The notes: generated by a model not told the origin, from the letters alone. A stretch of DNA of 43,638 bases from Echinostoma caproni (GCA_900618425.1 UZAN01039489.1:1-43638); one strand, 5' to 3'; numbered from the stretch's first letter, positions 1 through 12,270 are shown. Made by a program: numbers and translations.

Positions 1-405
1 CATCTCTAAATGTGGTGGCATTGTCAGGGATAAACTGGCCGATTTTCTCATTGACAGACACTTACAAGCATGTGAAAATGTCGCCGCCAAAATACTCTCA
101 GACACTCACCACCGATTACATAATGCATTTTCAAAAGCTGTATCTACATCATCCACACGCTCAAGATTTAAACTTTGATTTGCACGTACCTCTGCTTACC
201 GGAATTCTGCCTTGCCATATCTATCACGCCTACGTATTGACAAGGAGAAAATTTCCACAGAGTTGCGCAGATGCTTGCTTCATTGACAAATACAATCTGT
301 TGCTTCTAGTTTCATTATGTATGATTTTGTAAATTTGAATCGGCAAATATGGTGTAAATGCTGAAAATTCACCCATCCGCGTTGCATAAAGCCACTACTG
401 ACTTG
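1..405 (+). mobile_element. CR1-like non-LTR retrotransposon, 3' end (copy 1)
   Basis: Read from base 2 or 3 upward, the plus strand encodes the region C-terminal to a LINE reverse transcriptase. Key words are KLADFLIDRH, AKILSD, STRSRF, ALPYLSRLRIDKEK and TELRRCLLH, ending in a stop. The same layout occurs in the CR1-like element at 26.8-27.8 kb (KLAVKLSEYH, ERILTD, STRSQF, IPYLARLLTNKER, MSELCLNLGL). An in-frame TGA sits just after RFKL. A short 3' UTR follows and ends near 'ctgacttgat', a worn form of the (ACTTG)n tail seen intact in the inverted copy at 39.2 kb. The window starts inside the element. The GTG-started frame beginning at base 12 is an out-of-frame shadow. Confidence 0.75.
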
Positions 406-2799
406 ATATAGTAAACGCACAATGGATACCAAATGGTTGGTATCCCCGAACTAGTCTGTTGATAAGATATCAGCTACAAACGAAAAAGTAGCTCAGGTAT
501 AAGCTCTCTTATTAGTGAGGGTTCCGTAGCAATTTTCTTCCGGATAATGTGTCTAAAAATGCGTATTGCTCTTAGCACAACTCCTGAAAAAAGCGATCAC
601 AGAGTGGTCAATTACAACTAACTTCACATTGTTCAGCTCTGAAAACCAGCGATTTTTGGTTCAATTTGTATTGGATCTGTATGTGACAAAATTTATCGTT
701 TAATCTTATTTATTTTCGAGAAGCCATTTCCGTCAAATGTTTGAAATTCTCCGTGCCTATGTTTACCAGGGAATTCGATCTTTGAATTAAAAAAGCCGTG
801 TTTATTCACGTGAGACTCCTGAATGATGCGCAACACGGTCTTGTGCGTACAGCCTGAATGATAAACATCACCACCTAGTGACCTGATGCGACATTTCCAA
901 ATGATCAAAATCAACAAATAATGCTCGAGAATAGATGCCCAGTTCGTCAAGAAAATGCATCGTCCCCCAAGTTTGACAAAATATCAGCGTGTAGTTATCG
1001 GCTGACTTATTCACGTTATTTACCGTCTAATAATACTTTGGATCACAGTCCAGTTGCTCTTTGTATACATCACCTTACACTCGTTGAGCTACCGAGATGA
1101 TCCCTCATATATTGGATTCGATTGAGATCGGGTGGTTTCAGTTAATGTGCAATATAGAGACCGGGGTTTGTCGAACAAGGATTTCTGGAAACCTTGCTAA
1201 TTAACGATCCCGTCCAGAAATACCACCTCGGTTCGAATTATCCACTACATGGATGGCTTCCTGGACTTGCATTGAACTTCAGCTGCACTATATTGTTTCT
1301 GGCATCATAGCACCTATAGTAGTAGAATACATATTTATTTGATTACAACTTTGACGATCATACTGGACAAACAATTGCCGATTCGACAGTCCAGTTAATC
1401 GATTTCCTTTGCTTGTCGCTTTATTCACACTTCATTGGGCACTTCAGACACCTCTGTCGAACGATATGTGTTCTCAAGGTGCATCAGGAAGGACATGATG
1501 GTAGGGAGTGAACATGACTAAATGGGATTAAAGGATCGAAACAAGATTCGAGAGCTGTCACAGCCCACTTGCATGCCCCCACGTGCAGCCGACATTCTTT
1601 GGACGACTGGCGTTCTTTCCAGCTTTGAAGAGAATGAGGCTTTTCGTAGATCAAACTCAAAACTTTCTTTGTTGTAGATTTCCACTTGTTTCAGATGATC
1701 GATCACTACCAGAGAAACGGTGGCATTTGCTTGTTTCTTTTCACCGCATTCATTTCCTGGAAGCCTTTCATCTCAGTTCGTTTAATTCGACCGATGTTCG
1801 GATGGCGAACTTCTCTGATTTTTGCGTACCGATGGACTGAAAAACAACTTACTGCTATTGAGCATTCATTTCGAATTAAAATGGTTTATTGGTTTCTCTC
1901 TGTATTTTTTTTTGAATTAAACTAACTGGTATCAATAGAGATCAGGAACGCGAATACATTTTAGTGGAGCACCGTTTGAGAAAATCAGTCCGTGTGATTA
2001 CAACACGCTTCAATGCCTATCACAGACTTCATATCATTGGCTGCCTAAAGGTTGATCACGGGAGGAAATGTAATTGAACTTCGAATGTCCAAAAAGCAAG
2101 AGTTTTCTGTGGTTACTTCTTAAAACAGGAGCTAAAGGAAAGCGTTATTAGAGACAGTCCACGGAGTTAGCGATGACCTCATCATAGCATTATGTTTCAA
2201 TAGATAGCTCTTGATTTGTTCCTCAAAATCACTAAACTGAAACCTGATTACATGTATGGTTGCTGAACTATTCTTGTTCATTCTGGTTTGATGGGGTTAC
2301 GATTTGAACAGCAGGAAATCATTGAAAACACACATTTGACCAGAACTCATGTGGTACGTTTGAGATCAAAATATTTTGTGATCTAAGATGATTATTTTCA
2401 ATTGAAAAGCTTTTTTTAGCTCAAAATATAAGCGTATATTCGGACTGCAACAACTCAATTCCTACCGACAATTGCACCTTACATACAAAGCTTGAAGCGT
2501 ACATTTGCAGTACTTCCGTTTACACTACTCCTGAGTAATGTAGTGAAGATAAGAAGAACACAGAGTGAAGAAACTACCCAACCTTTCAGAAAGTAATGGA
2601 AATAATGGGACCTTTAAATTCCATCTTTCTTCGTATTCTGGAATAACTTCTCAAAGGAAAACATTAAGTCATCGTACGGAAAGAAAAAAAGAAAATTACC
2701 AATTTTTTAAGTTTGTTTTTGACGGGGTTGTTCTGATGTGACTGTAAAAATCAACATCATGTTGCGTGAGTTATCGTTCCACAGTTTCTCATTTTTATT
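406..2799. other. Non-coding stretch, no supported gene
   Basis: No splice-bounded exon or recognised domain was found on either strand. A B-box-like 'ggttcgaatta' at about 1233 hints at an eroded tRNA-derived SINE. A minus-strand run near 1730-1840 reads as basic protein (HRYAKIREVRHPNIGRIKR) behind a 'tttttcag', but has no neighbours and no family match that I can see. Confidence 0.4.
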
Positions 2800-3046
2800 T
2801 GAACTCAGCAACCTTGCACGCACATTTCTCAGCTCATACAGTCAATTATACACACAGGAACACCGAATTCCACTTTCGCTCTTATTACAGCGCATAAGTA
2901 GTGCACATTTACCGTCCCATAAGGGCTGTGAACTCCGGATTAGTCGCATGGAAGGCGCATTTATTACCACTGTGCCAAACAGCTCATACCAAGGTTGAGC
3001 TTAATGGTCACTTCATGTTTGTTCAGGTGTCTTCTTCAGTGAAAAT
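2800..3046 (-). mobile_element. tRNA-derived SINE with hammerhead remnant (family B, copy 2)
   Basis: The reverse complement matches the SINE at 11228-11480 along its length. It opens with 'gaagacacctgaacaaacat', then a tRNA-like head ('tttggcacagtggtaat' = box A, 'ccggagttcacagccc' = box B region), then 'gtgcacta' followed by a worn hammerhead core, then the shared 3' body ('atgtgcgtgcaagg' against 'ttgtgcgtgaaggc'). The HHR part spans about 2862-2904. It keeps the GAAA strand and a possible stem I, but the CUGAUGA box reads CTTATGC, so catalysis should be lost. The plus-strand frame over this segment is a shadow. Confidence 0.75.
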
Positions 3047-6000
3047 CAGTTAGTTAATTGTTTATTTTTTATCAAGACCTTTTGAAAATTGGTTAAGTGC
3101 TTGAAATCTATCTCTCAAGCATGCATTCGGATTCGGCTTTATGCGCTTGAATAAGCCGTTTCATTTAAAAGTCCGGTTACATACATTTGCCTGGAGTTAG
3201 CCAAAATGCCGATAGTCTAATTCAGGTTTACTAGTTTGATTTAAACCCTGATATATTCTTAATACCTCTTGAATTTTCACTGAATCATCTCGGTGCTGAA
3301 TAATTGGCCTAATCGTTCCCAGGTGACGTATTTTATACACATCAGGTGTTCACTCTCACCCGATATCCGATATCTGAAGATAATCAGTAATGCTTCGCTT
3401 AATGCACAACATAATGGAATGCTTGATGCGTAACAGCAACGGGCAAACGTATTTTTAAAGGTATACTGCTCCCCACCTGAAAACGTGTGTTATACATGCA
3501 ATTTATGCAGATTATTTTTACGTGTGAGAAATCGGATATCGAATTGCATTTTGGCGATTTAACTGAGAATGCGAACCACGAACGGAGAGACTATCATTCA
3601 ACAAGTTCACACATGTTATGACCAACCCGAGTTAAATTCTCGCTGGAACGCTGCTTTCTACTTAATAATTCAGTTTTGAGGGAGCTTGAATTACAAGATG
3701 GCGTTCATGTTCCTCCAATGTCCTCCATTAAATACTATTCAGCACTACACAAGGAGATTGATCAAACTTATGCTCAAAGATGATAAGAACTATGAAACTC
3801 CAGTGTCCGACTGAACGTATTTTGGATTCGGGAACCACTTTTGTTTCAAAATACTAACCGACATTTTGTCTCATACGTTTGTCCAAAATTCTGGCTAAGA
3901 GACAACAAGATGCTGGGTCGAGCCACTAGTCGATGGTCGTTGACCAAGTTCTATCATTGTAACCTTTTTTACGACACTGTTAACTGAGTTCACAGTAACA
4001 GTAACAGAAAAAAATACTTTGGTCGTCGAAAATATGATCGGTCAGTTTGTGCATGCTACGGGTAAGTTCATTTTGATTGCATCACGTAGTTTTACAAACA
4101 CCCAGGGAGATTCATGAGAGATTTAAATTGACACAAACAGCAAACTAGAGACCAATTTGGACTTATCACACCAAATAAATGCAAGGTAGTTGTCATGAAG
4201 TTTTCCGAGTATCCCAATAATTGAGGAATGGAAACATAAAGGACTGAAATTCTTTGCTGAATAGTCTAAGCGATCTCACACGGATACCAGGATCTATAGA
4301 ATGGTGATGAAAATGCATTGTGCAGATCCTATTGTCTGTGGAATTACTGAATGTTTACAGGAGAATATCCTGTATTATTCGATGAGCTGAGGCTCTCAAA
4401 TTGTAGGTCACCGACGTGCTAACTCAGGGACATTACTGACGTGTCCAAATCAGAACGAAATAGTAGCCAGATGGTTTTTATCTACCATCTCACAAAATGA
4501 TTAGTAAACAAACTGAAACGAAATAACTTTCAAAGACTTGAACCTTTAGCTATTTTTCGTCTCCTTGTAATTAGTTTTACATTACTCCCATTTGTTCTAC
4601 ACAACATGCGAATGCGATTCACTCGAAACAGACAGTGCCTGATTTGATTGGGCTAGGTGTGCGGAGTTTTTTCAGGTGTTTTAGTAAATAAATCACGTAC
4701 GATTGTTGGTAACAAATCGGTTGGACGTGATATGCAATAATAACAATAATAATAATAATAATAGTATATATTGCAACGATGATAAATAGTTTCGAAGGCG
4801 TATTCTTCGTATGCACAGAGCAAATGAAACGTAAATTGAAAAGCCAGGAAGCACTTGATAGCTGTTTCGACCTGGTTGGGTTTCATCCTCAGCTATATAA
4901 AGCACGATGAATGCACCTTTGAAATTGAACCAAATCCTCCATTACTCACTTGAAATAATAAATAGTGCTATATTACTTTCACTTGTTGAAAAGGATTGAA
5001 CAACAGCTTTTCAGAGAGATATAGAAGACTGGACTCAATCAGATACCATTAGGCAAAAGGTGCTTCCCATATAAAGTATCTTACAAAATCTTCACACCGT
5101 CTACCCATTTGTATTTTTATGGAATACCGTTCACTACTGAATAAGCGGCAACCATGGGAAGGGCAGTGATAATCTTTTTATCGTTCAGCGTTCACATGTT
5201 TAACTTTTTTTCGAGTCCCTGTGATACTATCAACTTTGAAGATTATCAACCATGCAATTAAATTTCTGGGATTCGAATATTAATACCAGGAGATTGCCAA
5301 GCCTTATGGTCTTCCACGGCAGATGGTGCGCGAATTAATCGCTTGTTTCAAGCGAACAAGTGGTCATCAATGAGAAACGTGCAACTCAATGGTTATTTGA
5401 AGACCCTAAGATGCTTACTTTTAGCTCTCCCTTCTACTCAGTCCTGTTCATTGGCAGGGATAAGTAGCCCATCACGCTAATCAGTCTATGCCAGCAAATT
5501 GTCCCATGAATGTGAATAAAATGGTATGTTTAATAGGGAGGTAATTTACTGAGCGTCTAGTGAATGAGTGTGAATAATTGAGGTAATCGAAGTATTTGTA
5601 TTTCTGTAACGTGTGTCAGCATATATGCCTACATTCGATTACGTGTGTACGTGGAGAGACGGACAATGGAAATCGATCGTTCAACCCGAAAAGTCTTGTA
5701 TGGACTATTTACGATTGATCACCAAAGGTGTATTCGAATAGAACTCACCAAAACAAATTGAACTGCTATGATGACATAGCACACTAAACCTGCAGTGCAG
5801 GTTTGGACAGCCAGCCACCAAGTAGGTTGGTTAGAGATTGTGGATATCACTATATGGCATCACTAACTAGCAATTTCCCTAGAGGCCTTGTCTGTTACCT
5901 CTTTTCACTGGTAAGCAAAAGTACTGAAGTAATTTTTTCGGTACGTCGACAGCTCTGCGTGCTGTTCCCTTGTTTTACGCGAGTTTCATGTGCATCGTAG

Positions 6001-6390
6001 TAAAAAAGCGCTTCTTTGGACACTTCGATTGCAAGTATATTAAAAGTTTGTAGGATCAGTGCGTGAGGAGAATGAATTGGTAGCGTCAATAAAAATATTT
6101 GGGGACAATGAGGAATGGATGATGAATGATATGAGAGAACTTAGTCACCAATTGGGAGAGTTAAGCCTCCGACCTCTGGATCGATTTAATAGTAACCACC
6201 AACGGAGAAAAAAAAACATATCTATAAGTGTATAACCAATTCGAACATTACCCTGTGACGTTTCATATCAAGGAATAACTCTTGTAGATGTTATTGGGGC
6301 TAATATGAACGGTTCGCAGTTAGAAAACAGTTGTTTAAATTGAGGTCTGCTTATTGTGTAAGGTTTGTCATCAAAGTATTAGAGAATCAA
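3047..6390. other. Non-coding stretch, no supported gene
   Basis: AT-rich sequence without a recognisable exon, RNA gene or element. It contains the AAT-type microsatellite at about 4733-4765 that creates the tyrosine/leucine/isoleucine-rich minus-strand frames there. The segment around 5200-5480 is less AT-rich and might be an old repeat, but no protein motif was found. Confidence 0.4.
4733..4765. repeat. (AAT)n-type microsatellite
   Basis: Imperfect AAT trinucleotide run ('caataataacaataat' and onward). It explains the low-complexity open frames on the minus strand and has no coding support. Confidence 0.85.
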
Positions 6391-6394
6391 GCTT

Positions 6395-6630
6395 GAATTA
6401 GCCCATTTGATTGTTCAGGAGTACGACGCACTCTTGATGATCTTGAGTGTCCGTTTCACTCATTGGCAGATCGTTCGAGTCCTAACAGGGACACAAAAAT
6501 ATGCAATGCTGACAAGTCCCAAACAGGACGTTACAGCTGTCCAGTGCTGTCTGTCGGTTATCACAAACATTTCTTCCCCCGGGAAAAGACGATACTGCAC
6601 AGTTTGTGCCCTGGATGAATTCATTGCATA
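6395..6630 (+). mobile_element. tRNA-derived SINE with hammerhead (family A, copy 1)
   Basis: A B box ('cgttcgagtcc', about 6474-6484) is followed by 'acagggacacaaaaat', then a hammerhead-like core (6503-6547), then a body starting 'tgtctgtcggttatcacaaa'. The same blocks in the same order form the minus-strand copy at 31480-31705, so this is a dispersed family. The tRNA-like 5' part is worn and its box A is unclear, so the start is approximate. No poly-A tail is visible. Open frames on both strands here are incidental. Confidence 0.8.
6503..6547 (+). ncRNA. Hammerhead ribozyme remnant in SINE family A, copy 1
   Basis: Layout: stem I 5' strand GCAATG (6503-6508), core CTGACAA (6509-6515), stem II GTCC/GGAC with loop CAAACA (6516-6529), GTT where GAA belongs (6530-6532), stem III AC/GT with loop AGCT (6533-6540), cleavage-site C (6541), stem I 3' strand CAGTGC (6542-6547; five of six pairs). 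The triplet before the scissile bond is GUC. Core positions G8 (A here) and A13-A14 (TT here) are changed. The fold is clear but self-cleavage is unlikely. Confidence 0.75.
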
Positions 6631-9600
6631 GTGTATACTGCAGAAACTGCAGTGTTTGTATGTGAATAACATGACAGCAAAGGAAGTTAAATTACAATAC
6701 CACTGGCCTTATAAAAAGGAAAGGTAAAAGGGAGTAGTATAAAGTACCTTTCAACCGATTTCGATCAGACGGTAGCTTGCACGATAGACCCCATTTCACA
6801 GTATTTACTTCTAATTGTAAGCTGTTCCCAGTGGAATTAGATCGCAAATTACATTAAGTTTAAACTCCCAGATGATTGGAACTGTGCTACTTCCTGTCGA
6901 ACTTCAATGACTAGGCCTTTGCCAAACATGGGGGCGGTTGTTTGTCTAGTCAACATTGTTTTTAATTGATTAATTCAAAAATATGACTTTGGGCGCTTGA
7001 AATTCAAATAAAAGTTGTTGATTATCCATTCCGGAAATAAATCATTGCAATGAAATGGTAGATTAGTACCGCATATGTGTGTTCTCCTGAGTGGTCTCGC
7101 TAAAATTCGGTCCAGTAATTCTGACATAATCTGTGCAGATATTGGTTTTAACGCGATCTCACAATTCGCGCCCCCAACCAAAAATGAAATTATTTGTTTC
7201 ATTTACACACTGTACCGAACACGTTTTCAGAAGCGGTCTATCAAAAGACTGCCAGAGAATACAGCAAACATGCAAACTAAGTAAGTTCGGTAGATTTAAT
7301 GCTTGGGCTTGCACTGTGAAAAGTTCAGTATTTTTTATATAAAGATATCACCCAAACTGACTCAGGATGCTGATTCAGCAGTGCCTATGGCACGCGTAAA
7401 ATCGGCTGCTCAGTAAGGTGATAAAAGCCACCGTCCATCAGGGTTTATCTCATTGAAGATTGATGCGTATTTGGGGTTATTTGTTACACAGTGGTTATAG
7501 GATTGATCGAATGATGCTGTCCAGATTGATTTTTCCAAAAACCATCGCCTCCCGTGCAGTCGAAAAAAGCGTTACTAATTTCGACACCAAGGTCATTGCT
7601 CGAAAAGTGACTGTATTGCAAATAGCTTGACCTGGATGTAACATTTGACACACTTTTAGAAAGTTCCACACTTGCCCCATCTCTCGACAATCCGGAAACA
7701 TATCATAAACTTTCATTTAAGACAGCAACTATCAGAGGATGATAGTGAGATGGATGAATTTGAAAAGTTTGAGATCTTATGCTCAAACTGTGAGAAGTTT
7801 AGTAGCCTCGGCAGGATTCGAACCCACGCACAATATTTCTTTGATGTGCCTTTTTACCTTCGTGGAATTCTTTTGTTTGTTTTGCATAAGCCAATATCTT
7901 ATTGACGTCATTCGTAGTTCTTGATAATCAAACATATTTGAGGTTTCGAGTCTGTATCACCCGGATTTGACAATTGCTGATGGCTTTGATATTTAACCAA
8001 CACACTGCAAGGGCATCAGGGGATGCTAAAATGATTTTTTGAGTTCGGGCAGTTGTTTATATTATCTAACGTTCAGCCATGGGGGTGTGTTTGCATCTTG
8101 TACAAGGTTTGCTGAATTCCAATAGTGTTCAATGTTTCTTACAATTGTTTATGGTACTTTACATAGGATTTTCTCCGCAAAATTGGCCCTCAATGCCCGG
8201 CGTTTAGCGTCTTCGTTCATCTGATTGGGAACAGAATGCTTGCCTTGTCACGTGACCGTATCCAACTGGCCGATATCCTACCCAAAAGATTCACTTCCCC
8301 TTGTCAGTCTTGTGAGTCCGCACGACGAGCTTTGACAGAACACGTTTGCTTCCTTAAGGTTGAGTAGGCGATGTTCATGTATCAAATAAAGAAGGCGGAA
8401 AGCTTACAACTGGTAGAAACATATTTCTCATCCACAGCTTACTGTACACTGTTATACACTCAGCTGGACCTAGCTAGAGGTAAATAATTGAAATCAGAAA
8501 TACAGAAACGTGGATTGTAATCTCAACCCCTTGCAAACAGAACCCAATCACAGTTCCTAGCGAGGACATCGACCCAGAAGTCATTTTGAGTGCCACTGAT
8601 GTCACGTATCTGGGACAAACTAGTTGATCCTGTGATTAAATGAATGACATTTGCGTAGACCTGGCATTGTCATTTCATTTTGGGTTAAGTATTACACAGT
8701 TCACACCGGTAATCACACACGATACCGGTATCAATTATTCATTTTCCACCTTGATGCTAGTTTGGAGCGTTGCCATAACAATCTGCTTTAATTTGTTTCA
8801 TTGATATCGGGCCCCGTTGAGCACTTATTTATGACGAGAACTTAATTAGTTTCATTTCGCTTCTTTCTAAAAAAACAAAGGACACAACACGCATGGGTGA
8901 ATGTTGGTCTCGAGTGAGGTTTTATGCACTTATTGGACAAAATAGAACATTTAGTGTGTGAATGGGTTTATCACATATCGCATCTTACTTGGTAGTTACA
9001 TTTGTGAGCGAGCTGTAAATCAACTCTAAACAAGTTTGGACATAAGCTGTAAAAGCTTTGAAACTAAAAAGCGCGATTCAACCAGATTACTTTGAATCGC
9101 GTAGCCGAAATATTGACGTGGTTGAGAGCAATGATGCTGATGCATATGAGCACAAAGCACCAACTATTACTTAATTTAATGGGATTGATATTGTCTTACG
9201 AAATAAGGTTAAACTAAGGATGCAGTTAAGAGGGAGATGTGTCTTCAGGACGGATCCAACGGGTCACAGATCAATATTTTCGTATAGTGAGTAAATCAAA
9301 TAACCCATATGCTCTTCCTTTTTCCAGATGAAACTTTTGCAAGCACAATGCAGTGACGTGAGCGGCGTACTAGTTCGTGTACTGCTGGCGAGACCCAAGA
9401 AGCTTCAACTAGCTTCGCAAATTCACTTTGCATGTTTTAGTTGATCCGTACCCGACAAATTCCACTCTATATGCAAGGTTGATTGTGGTTGACCAACGTT
9501 GGGTTTTCCACTTCGGCGCATACCAACACGATTCATCATGACCACGAGGTGCAATGCGAACAGTATCACCATACTTAAACAAGGAAGAAGTAATCCGATT

Positions 9601-11225
9601 TAATCAGTGCTCAAACTTGACAACGGACAGAGGGGATCGTTCGAACGGAAAGTGAAGAACATGTGACCAGAATATTGACCAAGTTGAGACCAGACCAATC
9701 ACTGAACGATTTTATTCGCGTTATTTAAGATTCGTAAACCGTGTCTGTATTATTACGCCCCATATCACCAATGAGCAGCTCCCTTTCGAACAAGTCAGCC
9801 CGGTGACTGATAGAGGTGCTTCAATCAATAAAGAAACACCTCACTGACCACACGTGTTAAAACTGTTCCGTCTCTGGTCAGACATTGTCCACTATGAGTC
9901 CTATCGGTGAACTGAGCGTGATACTATGATACTCTTTCACTAATCATTTATGCTGCACGAAGCGATCGGTTATACCTCTGAATTGCACCTACTCTCTCCT
10001 TTCTATTCTTAACAGAGAGCTCTTAACACCCACTCAGGGGAAAACTGGAGAAAAGCTTGTCACAGTACATTACTCACCGAATACATAAATGACCGACAAA
10101 AAGTGATCTGATTATACACGGAGCTGTGGTGTTCTCGGAGGTTGCGACTGGCGATGAAACATGTTCTCCAAGGTCAAGTCATTTTGGGAATAGGCCTTAC
10201 TGAGCTATGTGACACAGGTATTGTTATGTCGCATTGTGGGAGGTCAAACGAGGTATGATAAAAAAGCTGTTTTGAAAGATCAAACCCGATTAGTTGTTTC
10301 TCGTCTGTCAGGATGCCATTCCAAAATCTCTATAACGATATGGCTGATGATTTTGGAGGAGATGATAGTACTCATCATCAGACCAGACGGAATTGACTAG
10401 GACTATGTGTTGTGTTGTGTGTTCAGACCACGGGGATTTGTTTGACACCCCCCTCTACCCACCGGAAACATCCCCGATCTCTAACCATAACACCCATTTT
10501 ACATCAGTTGTATACTTCGTAGTGGTCATTGGAATTTGCTTCACCGATTTTAGCTGGACACCAAGACGGGATTATTTTATTTTGATGATGCCGTGGTCAT
10601 CATTGTCTTTGGCGCAACATGAGGAAAAGATCACCCTGATGTCAAATTGGTACTTGCACTGTAAACATGAATCGTTCGGCAATTTTTGTCAATTTTTTAC
10701 CGTGAAGGAAACACGCATGATATATGAGGCGAAAAGTTTCGTCATCTGTATTTACCCACTGGAAAGTAGTGCTGAGTCTGAATGACAAAACACCCTAGTC
10801 ATTGTGTGTGGGTGCATTAGGGGAGTAAATAAAAACGAACTTCCATACTGAAACAAATTTGGAATTTTGGGACTTTTTAAATCTCATAATTTGTAGGAAG
10901 GGCATCCCAGTTCCAAATTGCTCAATTGCGGAATCTTCCGTGCATGTCAATTGAACGATATGCACTGGATATGTACTCAGTAAGTTATCTATTGTTTGTG
11001 GGATGAACTCAAAACTACCAATAACATATTGACTCGAATTTTGAAAAATATTCAAAATGATGAAAAATTTTATTTATTATCTGTNATCTGTCTGATCATT
11101 TTTCATACTTCACTTTGAACTACAATCATCAGTTCATCCAATCACCGCATGCACTAGGAAGCGCTAGACTCGTGTTTCGCTGTTATTGGAGCTCATCTGC
11201 AGTTTATAAACTGAGCTGATTGATT
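6631..11225. other. Non-coding stretch below the CNG channel exons
   Basis: This is where exons for the channel's C-linker and cyclic-nucleotide-binding domain would be expected, since the gene is on the minus strand and its pore exon ends at 11651. I found none that passes splice and motif checks. A weak resemblance at 7716-7620 minus is listed under rejected items. 7813-7825 minus holds a lone B-box-like 'gggttcgaatcc', probably an eroded SINE. About 9360-9600 minus reads briefly like a retroelement C-terminus (YGDTVRIAPRG) but without enough motifs. One undetermined base is at 11085. Confidence 0.4.
9072..9101. repeat. Perfect 10-bp inverted repeat (hairpin)
   Basis: 'cgcgattcaa' (9072-9081) and 'ttgaatcgcg' (9092-9101) are exact reverse complements separated by 10 bases. 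I found no other copy in the window. It could be part of a small inverted-repeat transposon or simply chance. Confidence 0.6.
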
Positions 11226-11227
11226 AT

Positions 11228-11480
11228 GATAGAAGACGACACCTGAACAAACATGAATTGGATATTCGATTAAGCCCTGGTATCAGCTGGTTGGCACAAT
11301 GGTAATACACTCGCCTCCCATGAGATGGGTCCGGAGTTCAAAGCCCGGATGGGACGCTGGATATGCACTACTGATGAGTTCAAACAAGAACGCAACTCGA
11401 GTTAAGTGCTTCTGCTTGTGTAGTTGATTTGATGATTAGGACCGAGGATTGTGCGTGAAGGCAAAATCTGAAAGATGCTC
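11228..11480 (+). mobile_element. tRNA-Gly-like SINE with hammerhead (family B, copy 1)
   Basis: Starts 'gaagacgacacctgaacaaa'. The tRNA-like head reads 'ttggcacaatggtaatacac tcgcctcccatg' and 'ccggagttcaaagcccgg': box A TGGCACAATGG, a CCC anticodon-like segment in 'cgcctcccatg', and a B-box region, resembling tRNA-Gly(CCC). A hammerhead (11365-11409) and a 3' body ('ttgtgcgtgaaggc') follow. The same order occurs at 2800-3046 on the minus strand. It lies just downstream of the channel pore exon, inside the presumed channel gene. Not a functional tRNA: the acceptor stem does not close. Confidence 0.8.
11365..11409 (+). ncRNA. Near-complete hammerhead ribozyme in SINE family B
   Basis: Stem I GCACTA (11365-11370) pairs with AAGTGC (11404-11409), five of six pairs. 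Canonical core CTGATGA (11371-11377). Stem II GTTC/GAAC with loop AAACAA (11378-11391). GCA in place of GAA (11392-11394). Stem III AC/GT with loop TCGA (11395-11402). Scissile U at 11403, giving a GUU triplet. One core change (A13 to C) is visible, plus the mismatch at the base of stem I, so activity would be low. The very short stem III is typical of retroelement-borne type I hammerheads. Confidence 0.8.
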
Positions 11481-11650
11481 AATTCAGCTCAATATTCATT
11501 GTCCTACACAACTATTCACAAGTAACTGAGTTAAATGCGAATTATTGTAATTTCAGCCTATCAGAAGTATGAATAGTTTGTCACTGGTAGCTCAGATCAT
11601 AGATGCATAAAAAAACTATACAGTAGTTTTAAACTCATTCAAACACTTAC

Positions 11651-11792
11651 CTGACCAATAAGAATAGCCGAAACAAAGATCCCACTCAGCCAGTAGCATG
11701 TCATGAATAGGAATTCAAAGGGGTTTGTTGCAGCGGGCAATGATCCGATTGACGTGGCCGTTTTCATGCACACATAAAACGAGTACACATAC
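11651..11792 (-). CDS. CNG channel beta-type subunit, pore-S6 exon
   Basis: The 142-bp exon has acceptor 'ctgcactgcag' before 11792 and donor 'gtaagt' after 11651. It opens with one base that finishes a split codon, then 47 codons. Residues 1-10 (YVYSFYVCMK) are the pore helix, residues 11-19 (TATSIGSLP) the selectivity filter, and residues 25-45 the S6 helix, ending in AILIGQ. In the family, S6 is followed by the C-linker (RDVVGAAT in vertebrate beta subunits); that exon was not found. Filter residues align with T-I-G-G-L-P of vertebrate beta subunits, here S-I-G-S-L-P: no acidic residue, as expected for a modulatory subunit, but the usual filter Thr is Ser. Open minus-strand sequence beyond the acceptor is intron. 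Confidence 0.9.
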
Positions 11793-12203
11793 CTGCAGTG
11801 CAGAACACAGGTGGTAGTAGGGGTGGTGAGAGGTTTTAACTGTACTCAGTTGCCAACCGCCCCCCCCCGACACACAAAAAAACCAGAAGCATGTGGCATG
11901 TGGGCGAAAGGTTACCAGACTATCATTTATCCAGGTTTGCGGAACTAACTCAAACACAAATAAGGCTTGTAAGCGATGATTCGTGGAAGTGATAAGCCAT
12001 GACAGAGGCGGATGAGTTCCCTTATGTAATGCGAAGTTACGGTGATACCAGTTTGGCCACGTGAGACTCACGACCCGGGTTGATGAATATGCGCTGCTGA
12101 TAGTTATCAATAAAAGGAAAGAAAATAGTTGCGAAGAGCCTCCGCTGCCTCACAGTAGCACGTGGATACTGCAAACAATAACTGCCAATTATTGGTTTAA
12201 CAA

Positions 12204-12206
<3 letters not shown>

Positions 12207-12270
<64 letters not shown>
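12207..12270. repeat. (CAG)n microsatellite, about 21 units
   Basis: Near-perfect CAG run flanked by CAA units. Plus-strand frame 12061-12300 reads it as poly-Ser, but no splice signals or conserved flanks support coding. It lies in the large intron before the pore exon. Confidence 0.95.

Noticed and set aside
7620..7716. Minus-strand segment resembling the start of a cyclic-nucleotide-binding domain (MFPDCREMGQVWNFLKV...LHPGQAIC).
   Set aside because: The F-x-x-C and P-G spacing is suggestive, but the sequence after it does not follow the domain and no good donor is present. Too weak to call as a channel exon.
9361..9600. Minus-strand reading YGDTVRIAPRG...RVEFVGYGS, considered as an LTR-retrotransposon integrase C-terminus.
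   Set aside because: No zinc finger, no DDE core and no LTR nearby; the resemblance is too short.
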